Shown in pieces: positions 42,887-50,793 of a stretch of 64,000 bases of DNA. Numbering within the stretch: the stretch's first letter is position 1; every line of letters begins with the position of its first letter. The notes beneath the pieces are model-generated. The model was not told the origin of the DNA, searched no databases, and worked only from the letters and a program-made list of their open reading frames with translations. Source of the stretch: Dokdonella_A sp044227025 (lineage in GTDB: Bacteria > Pseudomonadota > Gammaproteobacteria > Xanthomonadales > Rhodanobacteraceae); NCBI RefSeq assembly GCF_044227025.1, contig NZ_JBGAFX010000006.1, positions 248,001 to 312,000 on the forward strand, in the 5' to 3' direction. Both the position numbers and the translations under genes were made by a program.

Positions 42887-43189
42887 ATGGACATCCAAAT
42901 TCATGCGTGCAGGCATTCGCGGCCTGCGTTGGCGATCGTGTTGGTCGCGGCGGCATCGACCGTCCTGGCGGCGCCGAGTGGCAACTTCTCGTTACAGCGG
43001 GCCGTGATCGCCGCGGGTGGCGCGACTCGTTTGCAGAGCGCCTGTTTCACCGTGTCGGCGACCGCCGGGGAACCGGCTGCCGGCGCCATGCATGGCAACA
43101 ACATCACGCTCGTCTCGGGCTTCTGGGCCGCACCCGTCGCGCAGACGGACGAACTGTTCCGTTCCTCGTTCGAGAGGTGCTCGGCATGA
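42887..43189 (+). CDS. Small secreted protein with TAGEP...GFW and C-terminal LFRSSFE motif
   Basis: 100 aa. Signal peptide (LAIVLVAAASTVLAA), then FSLQRAVIAAGGATRLQSAC, then VSATAGEPAAGAMHGNNITLVSGFW, which resembles a widespread secreted segment of the form TIGQPxAGxxxGxxYxLxGGFW, and finally DELFRSSFERCSA. The Ser/Gly-rich 60-residue core is probably one beta domain. AGGAGGG precedes the start closely, and a TTG codon directly before the ATG is possible. Its stop overlaps the collagen-like gene (ATGA). Function unknown. Confidence 0.75.
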   Translation: MDIQIHACRHSRPALAIVLVAAASTVLAAPSGNFSLQRAVIAAGGATRLQSACFTVSATAGEPAAGAMHGNNITLVSGFWAAPVAQTDELFRSSFERCSA

Positions 43190-44274
43190 ACACCGCGACG
43201 GCACGATGCATGGCGGTGCTGCTCGCGGCGCTCGTCACTGGCAAGGCGCTCGCACAGATCGCGCAACTGCCCGATTTCACCTATCAGGGGCGGCTCGCGC
43301 AGGACGGCCACCCGGCCAATGGCGCCTACGACCTCGCGTTCACGCTGTATGACGCGGCGAGTGGTGGCAATGCACTCGGCGCGTCGCAGCTGGAACCACA
43401 GTTTCCGGTCGTCGATGGACTCTTCACGATTTCGCTCGCGTTCCCGGGCGTGTTCACCGGAAACCAGACCTGGCTCGAAGTCAGCGTCAACGGGCAGGCG
43501 CTGGTGCCGCGCCAGGCAGTCTCCACCGCGCCGGTTGCACAGTACGCGCTGGACGGGAATCCAGGTCCCGCCGGTCCGCAAGGGGCGCCCGGACCCGCGG
43601 GGCCTGCGGGACCCCCTGGAGCGACGGGCGCCGAGGGCCCTGCCGGTGCGACCGGCGCGACAGGTCCACAGGGGCAGCCCGGCCCGCCTGGGCCACAGGG
43701 CACGCAAGGTATACAAGGGCCACAAGGCGAACAAGGGCCGCAGGGCATGCAGGGCGCACCCGGCGCGACCGGTCCGGCCGGGGCGAACGGCAGCAACGGG
43801 TTCGACACGCTGCTCGCAACCACGGCCGAGCCCGCCGGCTCCAACTGCAGCGCGGGCGGCACGCTCGTGCGTGTGGGCCTCGACGCCAATCGCAACGGCG
43901 TGCTCGACGCAGGCGAGGTCAACGCAGCGCAAAATCGCTACGTCTGCAACGGCGCCGCGGCGCCGACGCTGCCGCCGAACGGCAACTTCACCGCGATGCA
44001 GTACATCGATGGCGTGATCCTCAGCTGCGATGCCGGGCACATCGCGGGCGACAACCAGTGCTTCAACGCACGCCTGAACGGCATGCCGATCAATTCGGAT
44101 CTCGGCAGCCGGGCCCGCCTGTGCAGCATGATCGGCCAGTCCGGCTTCGGCTTCGTCGGCGTTGCCGGTTCCTCCGGTTCGTACTACCAATGGAATGGAG
44201 GTGCCGGGCGCTGGGACCTCGTGCTGAACGCCCCGCTCGTCCTGCCGATCCAGGCAATCGACTGCGTGCCCTGA
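43186..44274 (+). CDS. Secreted collagen-like protein
   Basis: 362 aa. Signal peptide (to ALAQ), an N-terminal beta domain (about 28-122: LPDFTYQGRLAQDGHPANGAYD, then LYDAASGG) found in many bacterial secreted proteins, then 27 uninterrupted Gly-X-Y triplets (124-204). A DUF7151-like segment follows (LVRVGLDANRNGVLDAGEVN, then YVCNG), and a C-terminal Cys-containing domain. Prokaryotic Gly-X-Y stretches often form triple helices, here without hydroxyproline. Coupled to the preceding secreted-protein gene. A surface or matrix role is inferred. Confidence 0.85.
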   Translation: MNTATARCMAVLLAALVTGKALAQIAQLPDFTYQGRLAQDGHPANGAYDLAFTLYDAASGGNALGASQLEPQFPVVDGLFTISLAFPGVFTGNQTWLEVSVNGQALVPRQAVSTAPVAQYALDGNPGPAGPQGAPGPAGPAGPPGATGAEGPAGATGATGPQGQPGPPGPQGTQGIQGPQGEQGPQGMQGAPGATGPAGANGSNGFDTLLATTAEPAGSNCSAGGTLVRVGLDANRNGVLDAGEVNAAQNRYVCNGAAAPTLPPNGNFTAMQYIDGVILSCDAGHIAGDNQCFNARLNGMPINSDLGSRARLCSMIGQSGFGFVGVAGSSGSYYQWNGGAGRWDLVLNAPLVLPIQAIDCVP

Positions 44275-44428
44275 CGCCCGCCGGCAACGAACGCCGGCGC
44301 CCGTAGCACCTTCGCATCGCCCCGGCGTGCTGCTGCACACCGGGGCGATCGCGCGTCGCATCGAGGTTGCAAGACGCCGATCCGCTGCCTACATTGCCTG
44401 CCTCTACGGCGCGGCGCGGCGAGGGTGG

Positions 44429-44986
44429 GTGGAACAGGACATCACGCAACTGCTGCATGCCTGGCACATGGGCGACCGCGCTGCCCTCGCGATCGCCATG
44501 CCACGCATCTACGACGCGCTGCGCCGCAGCGCCGCGCAGCGGTTGCGCGGCGAACGCGAACAGACGCTCAATCCGACGGCGCTCGTGCACGAGGCGCTGT
44601 TGCGCATGCTCGGCAACGACACCGATTTCGCCAGTCGCGCGCATTTCCTCGGCATCGCCGCGCTGCACATGCGCTCGATCCTCGTCGACCATGCGCGCGC
44701 ACGCCAGGCGGCCAAGCGGGGCGGCGGCGCGCTGCACGTGACCCTCGGCGCGACCGACGCGGCGCCGATCGCCGATGCCGGCAACATGCTCGACCTGCTG
44801 GCCCTCGACCAGGCGCTCACGCGATTCGCAGATCATGACGAGCGCGCGGCGCGCGTCGTGGAAATGAGCTGCTTCTCCGGCATGGACCAGCAGGAAATCG
44901 CTGCCGTGATGGGAGTTTCGGTTCCGACGGTCGCTCGCGACATGCGCTTCGCACGCGCGTGGCTGAGCCGTGAGCTCCTGGCGTGA
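44429..44986 (+). CDS. ECF-type sigma factor (Sig-70 X6/TIGR02999-like)
   Basis: 185 aa. Region 2 includes LNPTALVHEALLRMLGN and FLGIAALHMRSILVDHARARQAAKRGG, a signature of this ECF-like group; region 4 includes CFSGMDQQEIAAVMGVSVPTVARDMRFARAWLSREL, a helix-turn-helix. The GTG at 44429 gives the usual family length. The stop overlaps the kinase start (GTGA), so sigma factor and kinase are made together. This group commonly pairs with TPR-bearing Ser/Thr kinases, suggesting control by phosphorylation; no anti-sigma gene is present. Confidence 0.88.
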   Translation: MEQDITQLLHAWHMGDRAALAIAMPRIYDALRRSAAQRLRGEREQTLNPTALVHEALLRMLGNDTDFASRAHFLGIAALHMRSILVDHARARQAAKRGGGALHVTLGATDAAPIADAGNMLDLLALDQALTRFADHDERAARVVEMSCFSGMDQQEIAAVMGVSVPTVARDMRFARAWLSRELLA

Positions 44987-47766
44987 ACGAGTCGACGAGC
45001 CCCGCCTTCAACGAAGTGCGGCGCGTGTTCGATCTCGCCTGCGAGCTGGCGCCGGACGCACGCAGGCGTCTGTATGCCGACGAAGGCGTCGACGCGGCGA
45101 CGATCGCGGAGGTCGAATCGCTGCTCGAGTGCGAGCGGGGCGACACCGCGTTGCACGCGCCGGTGCGGCGCGCACTCGGCGCGCTGCCGGAAACCGAGCT
45201 GGCGGAGGGCGACCGTCTCGGCGCATGGCGCCTGCTGCGGTGCCTCGGCAGTGGCGGCATGGGCGCGGTCCATCTCGCCGAACGCGCCGACGGCCACTTC
45301 GAGCAGGTCGCGGCGGTCAAGCTCATTCGCGGCGTCGCCGATGCGGACACATTCGCGCTGTTTGCGCGCGAGCGGCAGATCCTCGCAACCCTGCAGCACC
45401 CGGGCATTGCGCGCCTGCTCGATGGCGGCGCGACGCCGGGCGGACAGCCGTACCTGGTGATGGAGTACGTCGAGGGTGTGCCGATCGACGAGTACTGCAG
45501 CGAACGCAGGCTCGACCTGCGCGCGCGGCTGGAATTGTTCCGCATCGTCTGCGCGGCCGTGCAGTTCGCGCACCAGCGCCTGATCGTGCATTGCGACCTG
45601 AAGCCATCGAACGTGCTGGTGAAGGGGGATGGCACGCCGGTGCTGCTCGATTTCGGCATCGCACGCGCGCTCGATCGTCCGCGCATGACCGATGACCGGC
45701 CCGATGCGCGCTACTTCACACCCGGCTACGCCAGTCCCGAACAGCTGCGCGGGGAGTCGGTCACGACCGCGAGCGATGTCTACGCACTGGGCCTGATCCT
45801 GTTCGAGCTGGTCACGGGACGCAAGGCACGGCTCGATGCCGCCGACCGCACGATCAGCCGCCTCGGTCGCGCGGAAGTGCGGCCCAGTGAACTCGCCAAC
45901 GACGTGCCGTGGCGTGGTCGTGTCGCCGGCGACCTCGACGCGATCGTCCTGCGCGCGACCGCGGAGGAGCCGGCGCGGCGTTACGCGGCGGCGCAGGCAC
46001 TCGCCGACGACGTGCAGCGGCTGCTCGAGCATCGGCCGGTGCTGGCGCGAGCGCAGACCCTGCGCTATCGCAGCGCGCGCCTGCTGCGCCGACGCTGGCC
46101 GGTTGCGCTGGCCGCCGCAGTCGCGCTGCTGCTGCTCACCGCGTTCACCTGGCGCCTCGCGGTCGAGGGCGAGCGGGCGCGCTCGGCCGAGCGCGAAGCG
46201 AAGCAACAGGCGGCGACCGCCGAGCGGGTCAGCGATTTCCTCGTTTCGGTGTTCGATGTGTCCAACCCGCGGCTCAACAGCGGCCATCGCGACATCAGTG
46301 CACGCGAGGTGCTCGACGAGGGCGCCGCGCGCATCGACCGCGAATTGACCGGGACACCGCGGGTGAAGGCCCATCTGCTCGACGTGCTGGCCACTGCATA
46401 TCGCCATCTTGGCCAGCCGAAGGAAAGCGTCGGGCTGTTCCGCAAGGCAGCGGACCTCTATCTCGATCCAAGCGTCGACGAACCGCTGAAGGCGGCCGAA
46501 GTTCTGAGCCAGCTCGCCGTGGTGTACGCGAACAACACGTATCCGAACGCGGATGCCGAAGACGCCGCTCGCCGCTCGCTGGCGCTGCGCCAGGCGCATT
46601 CGCCGGACGATGCAGCCGGGATGGCGGATTCATGGAATACGCTCGGGCTCGTGTTCGAGGCACAGGATCGCTATCCGGAGGCGGATTCCGCTTTGCGCAA
46701 AGCGCTCGATCTGCGGCGCGGCATGGACAGGCCGCAAGACATTGCATCCTCCCTGCACAATCTCGGTCTGGTTGCTTCCAAGCGCGGCGACTATACCCAT
46801 GCACTGGACTTCTACCGGCAATCGCTTGAGCTCAAGCGTGCGCAATACGGCGAACACCACCCGGACTACCAGAGCACCTTGCAGGAATATGCAAAGGCGC
46901 TGTCGGATTCGGGCGACGCGGAGCAGGCGCGACCGCTGCTCGAGCACAATGTCGAGCTTTGCCGCGAGCTTTACGGCGAGCGCAGCGCCAAGGTCGCCGC
47001 CGCACACAATGGACTCGCCTACACGTTGCATGACCTGGGCCGGTTCACGCAGGCGATCGAAAACTATCGCGAGGCGATGCGCATCCATGCCGACGTCTCC
47101 GGCGAGGACAGCGCGGCCTACGCGATCCCGCTCAACAATCTGGCGTACGCGTACGAAGACATCGGCGACTATGCGGCCGCGACCCCGTTGTACGAGCGGT
47201 CGCTCGAGACCCGCCGCAAGACCCTGGCCGACGACAGCGGGTCCGTATTGCGAGCGCGCTACAACCTGGCACGCGTGCTGACCGAAGCCGATCGGCTGGC
47301 GGCGGCGAAGCCGCACCTCGATCTCGCGCTGGCCGGCATGCGCTCGCATTTCGGCGCTGACGATGCGAACACCGTGAAGTGCGAGCTGCTGCTGGCGGAC
47401 TGGCAGCTTCGTTCGAACCGGATCGACGAGGCGATCGATACGGACGCGATCCTGGCGGCGTCGCACGCGCCATTCACGCCGCTCATGCAGGCACGTCGCG
47501 ATTCGATTTCCGCGCGGATCGCCCATGCGAAAGGAGACAAGGCCTCCGTGCTGCGCCTGCGGCTCCGCGCCTTCGAGAGCATGCGTGCGAAGTTCGGTGC
47601 GCAGCATCCGCTCGTCGCAGAATTCGCACTGGCCTACGCCGCTGCATTGTCCGACGCGGGCCACGACGCCGATGCGCGCGCGCTGGTCGCGCCGTTGCGC
47701 GCGATGATCGAGTCGACATTCGCCGCCGCCGCACCGGTGCGGCAGCAGCTCGCGCGCTGGCAATGA
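44983..47766 (+). CDS. Transmembrane Ser/Thr protein kinase with TPR sensor region
   Basis: 927 aa. Kinase domain about 80-350: glycine loop GSGGMG (89-94), AVK Lys113, HCD 203-205 in place of HRD, Asn210, DFG 223-225, SPEQ 251-254. One membrane helix (about 373-390), then an extracytoplasmic region of TPRs (about 400-900) such as AEAVLSQLAVVYANN-like and SWNTLGLVFEAQDRYPEADSALRKAL. Catalytic Asp, Lys and DFG are present, so it should be active, but the Cys makes it a non-RD kinase. GTG start overlaps the sigma-factor stop. Confidence 0.9.
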   Translation: MNESTSPAFNEVRRVFDLACELAPDARRRLYADEGVDAATIAEVESLLECERGDTALHAPVRRALGALPETELAEGDRLGAWRLLRCLGSGGMGAVHLAERADGHFEQVAAVKLIRGVADADTFALFARERQILATLQHPGIARLLDGGATPGGQPYLVMEYVEGVPIDEYCSERRLDLRARLELFRIVCAAVQFAHQRLIVHCDLKPSNVLVKGDGTPVLLDFGIARALDRPRMTDDRPDARYFTPGYASPEQLRGESVTTASDVYALGLILFELVTGRKARLDAADRTISRLGRAEVRPSELANDVPWRGRVAGDLDAIVLRATAEEPARRYAAAQALADDVQRLLEHRPVLARAQTLRYRSARLLRRRWPVALAAAVALLLLTAFTWRLAVEGERARSAEREAKQQAATAERVSDFLVSVFDVSNPRLNSGHRDISAREVLDEGAARIDRELTGTPRVKAHLLDVLATAYRHLGQPKESVGLFRKAADLYLDPSVDEPLKAAEVLSQLAVVYANNTYPNADAEDAARRSLALRQAHSPDDAAGMADSWNTLGLVFEAQDRYPEADSALRKALDLRRGMDRPQDIASSLHNLGLVASKRGDYTHALDFYRQSLELKRAQYGEHHPDYQSTLQEYAKALSDSGDAEQARPLLEHNVELCRELYGERSAKVAAAHNGLAYTLHDLGRFTQAIENYREAMRIHADVSGEDSAAYAIPLNNLAYAYEDIGDYAAATPLYERSLETRRKTLADDSGSVLRARYNLARVLTEADRLAAAKPHLDLALAGMRSHFGADDANTVKCELLLADWQLRSNRIDEAIDTDAILAASHAPFTPLMQARRDSISARIAHAKGDKASVLRLRLRAFESMRAKFGAQHPLVAEFALAYAAALSDAGHDADARALVAPLRAMIESTFAAAAPVRQQLARWQ

Positions 47767-47773
47767 GAGGTAC

Positions 47774-47803
47774 AAAAAAATCGGCCCGCGCGTGCGGGCC
47801 GAT
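47774..47803 (-). terminator. Terminator of the outer-membrane protein gene (minus strand)
   Basis: On the minus strand ATCGGCCCGCACGCGCGGGC forms an 11-bp stem with a short loop, followed by a run of seven T. On the plus strand the same stem lies 14 nt after the kinase stop but with only a weak T-run, so it may also end that transcript. Confidence 0.88.
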
Positions 47804-47848
47804 TCCTTCATGGCGTCCTTGCCTCTGGTGCTCCGGTCGGAGAGAAGG

Positions 47849-48418
47849 TCAGAACCGGTATTCGGCGCTCACCGAGACCAGGTCCGGGTCGAACTTGAGG
47901 CCGTTCTTCTCGGCCTTGTAGTAGTCGTAGTTCAGGCCGACGCTGAAGTTGTTGCTGAAGTCGTAGCCGAAGCCTGCGCCTGCGTACCACTTGTTGCTGC
48001 TGTCATCGACAAGCACCGGTGTCGCGAGCGGACCGTAGCTGCCCTTCACGTCGGCGCGGAACAGGCCGGCGCGACCGCTGATGTACCAGTTCTCGTTGAG
48101 GTTGAAATGCGCGTTCGCGCCGACATTCCAGCCGCTGATTTCCGCATCGGCGAAGCCGGGATAGCCGGACTTCGGCGAGACGGTGCCGAGATCGGTATAA
48201 CCACCCTCGACGCCGAGCAGGACATTCGGCGCGACCGCCCAGCGATAACCGAGGTTCATGCCGTAGCCGGTGTCGCTGTCGTCGTACGCGCCCTTGCTGA
48301 GATTGGACTGGCCGACGTTGCCGTTGATGAAGAAGCCGCTGGTGTCGGCGGCGTGGGCGGCGGGCAGTGCGACGAAGCCAGCGGTCGCGAGGGCAAGAGC
48401 GAGCAAGGTGTTCTTCAT
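47849..48418 (-). CDS. Outer-membrane beta-barrel protein (OmpA-TM/opacity type)
   Basis: 189 aa. Signal peptide MKNTLLALALATAGFVALPA ending AHA, then an eight-stranded barrel with alternating strands such as GFFINGNVGQSNLSKG, GYGMNLGYRWAVAPNVLLGVEGGY, WYISGRAGLFRADVKG, WYAGAGFGYDFSNNFSVGLNYDYY, and a terminal SAEYRF ending in Phe as required for BAM insertion. No periplasmic OmpA domain. GGAG precedes the ATG. Monocistronic with its own terminator. Function beyond a small porin-like barrel is unknown. Confidence 0.9.
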   Translation of the reverse strand: MKNTLLALALATAGFVALPAAHAADTSGFFINGNVGQSNLSKGAYDDSDTGYGMNLGYRWAVAPNVLLGVEGGYTDLGTVSPKSGYPGFADAEISGWNVGANAHFNLNENWYISGRAGLFRADVKGSYGPLATPVLVDDSSNKWYAGAGFGYDFSNNFSVGLNYDYYKAEKNGLKFDPDLVSVSAEYRF

Positions 48419-48614
48419 GATGAACTCCAACTTTTGGGGGAAGGTGCCGGCGCGGGACGCAGGTCACCAGGGCTTGGATGCTTGTCTTCGCCATCGGGTT
48501 TCATCCCTCGGCGACCCCCATCAAGATGGGATTCAGGTCCGCTATTTCAACACCGTACGGTTTAGAAATTGTTCAGGCGACGGGAAACGGCGCTCCCGCG
48601 CGGTTTCGAGGTGT

Positions 48615-49421
48615 TCAGCGGGGTCTGGCGAGCGCGCGGTCCAGCAATGCGGCCAGGCGTGCCGCGGCTTCACGCACGCGCTGTTCGGCGAGCGGGCGCA
48701 TGCGTTCGAGGTAGGTTTCGTCGAGCCGATGCGCACGCGGGTAGATGCCGGCGTCACGCGTCATGCGGCACGATTCCTCCGCCCATTGCGCCGCTTCTCC
48801 GTGCGCCAACGGCAACGGCGTACGCGCGAGCCGCGCGGCGTGGCGGCGCCAACCCTCGCCGCGCGCCTGCAACACGGGCGTGTCCCACAGCGCATGCAGA
48901 TGGGTGCCGCGCCCATTGAAGCGCACCTGATAACCGTTGCCACCGCCGTCGCGGCGATAACCTGCGTGCAGCGGCTGGTGCACGTCGGCGACGAAGTGCA
49001 CGAGGAAGCGCAGCGCTTCGGCGCGCTCGTCGCCCGGGCGCGTGCGATCAGCGAGCACATGCGCATGGCGTTCGATCGCGCCGACCGCGCAGCGTCCGCC
49101 CGGGCAATCGAGCAGCGCGACGTAGCGGCAGGATGCGTCGCCGAAATTCACGAAGTGAAGGGCCGAGGTCTTGCGCCAGAGCGCGCGCTGACGCGGGTCG
49201 TCGCGCAGCCCGTCCGCCCAGTCCGCGACGTCGGCGAGTTCGTCGGCGTGCGTGATCGCGAGGAGCGTGCGCACTTCGGCGCGCGCGCCCGGCGTCAGTT
49301 CGCGCTCGGCCAGCGCGGCAACCATGCGATGCCCGGCCGGTCCCCAGGCTTGCGCGAAAGACGGCATTACGCATCCGACGCAGAGTACGAACCACAGCGC
49401 GCCCCGGCGATTACTCCGCAT
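48615..49421 (-). CDS. Secreted S1/P1 nuclease
   Basis: 268 aa. Signal peptide ends SFAQA, leaving Trp26 as the mature N-terminus, the residue whose amino group binds zinc in P1 nuclease. Other zinc ligands are visible: His in WGPAGHRMVA, Asp in ADWADGLRDD, His in SALHFVNFGD, His/Asp/His in HFVADVHQPLH, and HLHALWD. It degrades single-stranded DNA and RNA and may remove 3' phosphates outside the cell. Its start lies inside the end of the upstream hydrolase gene (11-nt overlap). Confidence 0.92.
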   Translation of the reverse strand: MRSNRRGALWFVLCVGCVMPSFAQAWGPAGHRMVAALAERELTPGARAEVRTLLAITHADELADVADWADGLRDDPRQRALWRKTSALHFVNFGDASCRYVALLDCPGGRCAVGAIERHAHVLADRTRPGDERAEALRFLVHFVADVHQPLHAGYRRDGGGNGYQVRFNGRGTHLHALWDTPVLQARGEGWRRHAARLARTPLPLAHGEAAQWAEESCRMTRDAGIYPRAHRLDETYLERMRPLAEQRVREAAARLAALLDRALARPR

Positions 49422-50283
49422 CGAAGTCGATCGGCAGTTTGAAGAACACACGGCCATCGGTGTCGGCTGCAGGCAGGCGGCCACCACGGATGTTGAACTG
49501 GATTGCCGGCCACAACAGCTTCGGCACCGGCAAGGTGGCGTCGCGCCGTTCGCGTACTTCGACATAGGCAGCGACCGCGGTGTCCGCGCGCAACTGCGTG
49601 TTGCCGCTCTTCTCGTCCGCGATGCTGGACTGCGCAAGCGCCGCGTTGCCGCTTGCCGGATAGTCGTGGCACAGGAACACGCGCGTGGTGTCGGGCAACG
49701 CGTACAGGCGGCGGATCGAGCGATACAACGTCGCCGCGCTGCCGCCGGGGAAATCGCAGCGCGCGGTTCCGGCCGCCGGGGCAAACAGCGTGTCGCCGAC
49801 GAACAGGGCGTCGCCGACCAGGTAGCTGAGGCTGTCGGGCGTATGCCCCGGCGTGGCGATCACATGCAGATCCAGTGAGCCTATGCGCAAGCGGTCGCCA
49901 TCGCGCAGCAGGCGATCGAACTGCGAACCATCGGCGACGAAGCCGTCATCGAGCGCGAGCCGGCGTTGGAACGTGCGCTGCACCTCGACGATGCCGGCGC
50001 CGATCGCGAGCGGTGCGCCGCAGCGCTCCCGCAGCCACGCACCGGCGCTGAGGTGATCGGCATGCGCGTGCGTCTCGAGAATCAGCTCGACCTCGAGGCC
50101 AAGTTCACCGATGCGCTTGAGCAGCTCCGCCGCCGGTTGCGTGCCGATGCGGCCCGAGGCCGCGTCGAAGTCGAGTACCGGATCGACGAGCGCCGCCCTG
50201 GCGGTCGCGGGATCGGCGATCACGTGCGTCCACGTGCCGCTGGTCGGGTGATGGATGCTGTGGACGACAGGCGTGTTCGACAT
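49411..50283 (-). CDS. Metallo-beta-lactamase-fold hydrolase (persulfide dioxygenase/glyoxalase II-like)
   Basis: 290 aa. Has the metal motif THAHADH (HxHxDH), the later His in ATPGHTPDSLSYLVGDALFVGD with the bridging Asp, and FLCHDYPASG containing the last His. The overall pattern resembles the Blh/ETHE1-like group, whose members oxidise glutathione persulfide with mononuclear iron, but hydrolysis of a thioester is also possible. Overlaps the nuclease gene and is divergent from blaI. Confidence 0.85.
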   Translation of the reverse strand: MSNTPVVHSIHHPTSGTWTHVIADPATARAALVDPVLDFDAASGRIGTQPAAELLKRIGELGLEVELILETHAHADHLSAGAWLRERCGAPLAIGAGIVEVQRTFQRRLALDDGFVADGSQFDRLLRDGDRLRIGSLDLHVIATPGHTPDSLSYLVGDALFVGDTLFAPAAGTARCDFPGGSAATLYRSIRRLYALPDTTRVFLCHDYPASGNAALAQSSIADEKSGNTQLRADTAVAAYVEVRERRDATLPVPKLLWPAIQFNIRGGRLPAADTDGRVFFKLPIDFDAE

Positions 50284-50366
50284 CGGGCGGTCCGCGCGGT
50301 GAAGGAGCAGCGTAGCGCATCCGGCGTGCGCGGGCCTTGCAACGCCGGCGCGCGGTGGAGGAACGC

Positions 50367-50419
50367 TTGACTTTGGCGATTACGGGTGTAAATTCATCCA
50401 ATCGTTTATGGATGTAATC
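50367..50419 (+). promoter_or_regulatory. Promoter and BlaI/CopY-type operator of the blaI-M56 pair
   Basis: TTGACT (50367-50372), 16-nt spacer, TAAATT (50389-50394). Overlapping the -10 is ATTACGGGTGTAAA (50379-50392), close to the ATTACAnnTGTAAT box of BlaI/MecI/CopY repressors. Immediately downstream is the dyad CATCCA-N8-TGGATG (50395-50414) followed by TGTAATC. Autorepression by the adjacent BlaI-type protein is inferred. Confidence 0.7.
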
Positions 50420-50421
50420 GA

Positions 50422-50793
50422 ATGCGTATCAGTGAAGCGGAAAGCATCGTGATGGAGGCGTTCTGGCGACGCGAGGGCGCGCAAAGCGCCGAGGACATCG
50501 TCGCCGCGACCGCGCAGGCGCAGGGCTGGCAGGAGGCGACGGTCAAGACCCTGCTCAACCGGTTGCTGAAGAAGCGCGCGATCGCCGCCGAGCGTGACGG
50601 CCGCCGCTACCTCTATCGCGCACTGCTCAAGCGTGCCGATTACGTGCACGTCGAAAGCAAGAGCCTGCTCGATCGCCTCTACGGCGGGCGCATCGCCCCC
50701 CTCGTCGCGCACTTTTCCGAGCGCAGCAAGCTCAGCCGGAAGGACATTGCGGAAATCCGCGCGCTGATCGAGGAGCTCGAACGTGATCGCTGA
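50422..50793 (+). CDS. BlaI/MecI/CopY family transcriptional repressor
   Basis: 123 aa. Winged-helix domain (about 1-75) with MRISEAESIVMEAFWRREGA, then ATVKTLLNRLLKKRAIAAERDGRRYLYRAL, which is the typical recognition helix and wing, followed by a C-terminal dimerisation helix pair. In BlaI proteins a cleavage site in the linker is cut during induction by a BlaR1-like protease. It overlaps the M56-TonB gene by 11 nt, the expected partner. Confidence 0.93.
   Translation: MRISEAESIVMEAFWRREGAQSAEDIVAATAQAQGWQEATVKTLLNRLLKKRAIAAERDGRRYLYRALLKRADYVHVESKSLLDRLYGGRIAPLVAHFSERSKLSRKDIAEIRALIEELERDR

Noticed and set aside
44983..47766. First TPR kinase as an inactive pseudokinase because of HCD
   Set aside because: The catalytic Asp, the AVK Lys, the Asn and DFG are all present; Cys replaces only the Arg, which is variable in non-RD kinases.
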